A DNA stretch of 5,708 nucleotides, from assembly GCA_023260815.1 (NCBI GenBank), contig JALQUE010000404.1, positions 1 through 5,708 on the forward strand, written 5' to 3'. The notes below the pieces were generated by a model. It was given only the letters and a program-made list of their open reading frames with translations. It had not been told where the DNA came from and ran no database searches. The DNA comes from Roseovarius sp. GTDB taxonomy: Bacteria > Pseudomonadota > Alphaproteobacteria > Rhodobacterales > Rhodobacteraceae. Of this stretch, positions 5,149 through 5,708 are shown piece after piece (positions within the stretch are counted from its first letter, which is position 1; each line of letters opens with the position of its first letter). Both the position numbers and the translations under genes were made by a program.

Positions 5149-5708
5149 ATGCCGCTGATCCGCCTGTTGCGTGCCCTGTCCGACGGCATTGTCCGGATCG
5201 AGCGCATTTTGCTGATGCTGCTTGTGTGCGCCGTTGTCTCTCTGGTCCTCCTGAATGTGGGGTTTCGCCTGTTTCAGATCACGCTGGCCTGGGCGGATGA
5301 ACTGGCTGTGCTGGCGATGGCGTGGTCCGGGTTCGTGGGCGCGTCGCTCATGCTGCGGGCGCGCATCGATCCGGCTGTTCGCCTCCTGCACGAGGCGCTT
5401 GGCCCTGCCGGAGTGCGCGTGCTGCGGGTCTCTGTCGCGCTGCTTGCGTCCGCCTTTGGCCTGATCCTCATCTGGCTCAACTGGATTTGGTTCAATCCGC
5501 TTGGTCTTTATGCAGCGGGCTTTGACATATCGACATTCGAGGGCGCGACCTTCAATTTCATCTATTCCGGCAAGACGCCCGTGCTGGTCTGGCCGGTTTT
5601 CTGGTTCTACCTGATCATGCCGTGGTTCGCCCTGACGCTGACCATACACGCGCTCACCAATCTGGCCGAGGATCTGGGCCTGATCCCTGCACGCGATCTC
5701 GCCCACGA
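5149..5708 (+). CDS. dctQ: TRAP transporter small permease subunit, DctQ family (3' cut by window)
   Basis: The frame from ATG 5149 stays open for 186 codons to the window edge. It encodes the small membrane subunit of the TRAP transporter, which pairs with the large DctM permease and the DctP binding protein. Four membrane segments are visible, at about residues 20-41, 50-69, 93-114 and 144-168. Family marks include R40 at the end of helix 1, the W48-A-D-E-L segment entering helix 2, and FVGASLMLR (62-70). The cytoplasmic tail begins near 171. The loop between helices 3 and 4 (about 115-143) seems longer than usual for DctQ proteins. The tail (ARDLAH at 181-186) is close to a normal C-terminus, so probably little is missing. 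A dctM gene is expected just downstream. The role follows from family and position; the substrate is unknown. Confidence 0.88.
   Translation, partial: MPLIRLLRALSDGIVRIERILLMLLVCAVVSLVLLNVGFRLFQITLAWADELAVLAMAWSGFVGASLMLRARIDPAVRLLHEALGPAGVRVLRVSVALLASAFGLILIWLNWIWFNPLGLYAAGFDISTFEGATFNFIYSGKTPVLVWPVFWFYLIMPWFALTLTIHALTNLAEDLGLIPARDLAH

Noticed and set aside
4960..5706. A 248-codon reverse-strand open frame at the right end
   Set aside because: It is opposite the dctP end and dctQ and is very rich in Gln, Arg and His. The forward frame has four membrane helices and DctQ motifs.

Overview
The window is one continuous block of genes on the + strand of a GC-rich genome. Gene content and protein style suggest an alphaproteobacterium, probably of the Rhodobacteraceae/Roseobacter type. 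This taxonomic guess rests on protein resemblance and high GC, not on a marker gene. No RNA gene, mobile element, CRISPR array or long repeat was seen, and no reverse-strand gene could be supported.

Layout. (1) 1-1008: the C-terminal 335 residues of a molybdenum hydroxylase large subunit (xanthine dehydrogenase/aldehyde oxidase family), cut by the left edge. (2) 1016-2539: a protein of the 6-hydroxynicotinate reductase family with an N-terminal four-cysteine iron-sulfur motif. (3) 2536-3435: a UPF0280 protein, related to the ApbE flavin transferases. (4) 3428-4012: a DUF1185 ('amino acid synthesis') protein. (5) 4098-5075: a TRAP-type periplasmic solute-binding protein (DctP family) with a clear signal peptide. 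(6) 5149-5708: the small TRAP membrane subunit (DctQ family), cut by the right edge. The first four genes are packed with a 7-nt gap, a 4-nt overlap and an 8-nt overlap, which implies one transcript and coupled translation. Gaps of 85 and 73 nt flank dctP, and the second holds a strong hairpin.

Working together. The cluster reads as uptake plus catabolism of one small, probably carboxylated, substrate, possibly an N-heterocycle. The TRAP system would import it, the molybdoenzyme would hydroxylate the ring, and the reductase-like protein would reduce the hydroxylated (oxo) ring. UPF0280 and DUF1185 would supply cofactor maturation or a later step. Molybdenum hydroxylase followed by 6-hydroxynicotinate reductase is the order of the first two reactions of nicotinate fermentation in Eubacterium barkeri. 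A reductive route through tetrahydro-6-oxonicotinate is also known in the aerobic alphaproteobacterium Azorhizobium caulinodans. The true substrate cannot be read from this sequence. The cluster is the best candidate here for an undescribed system.
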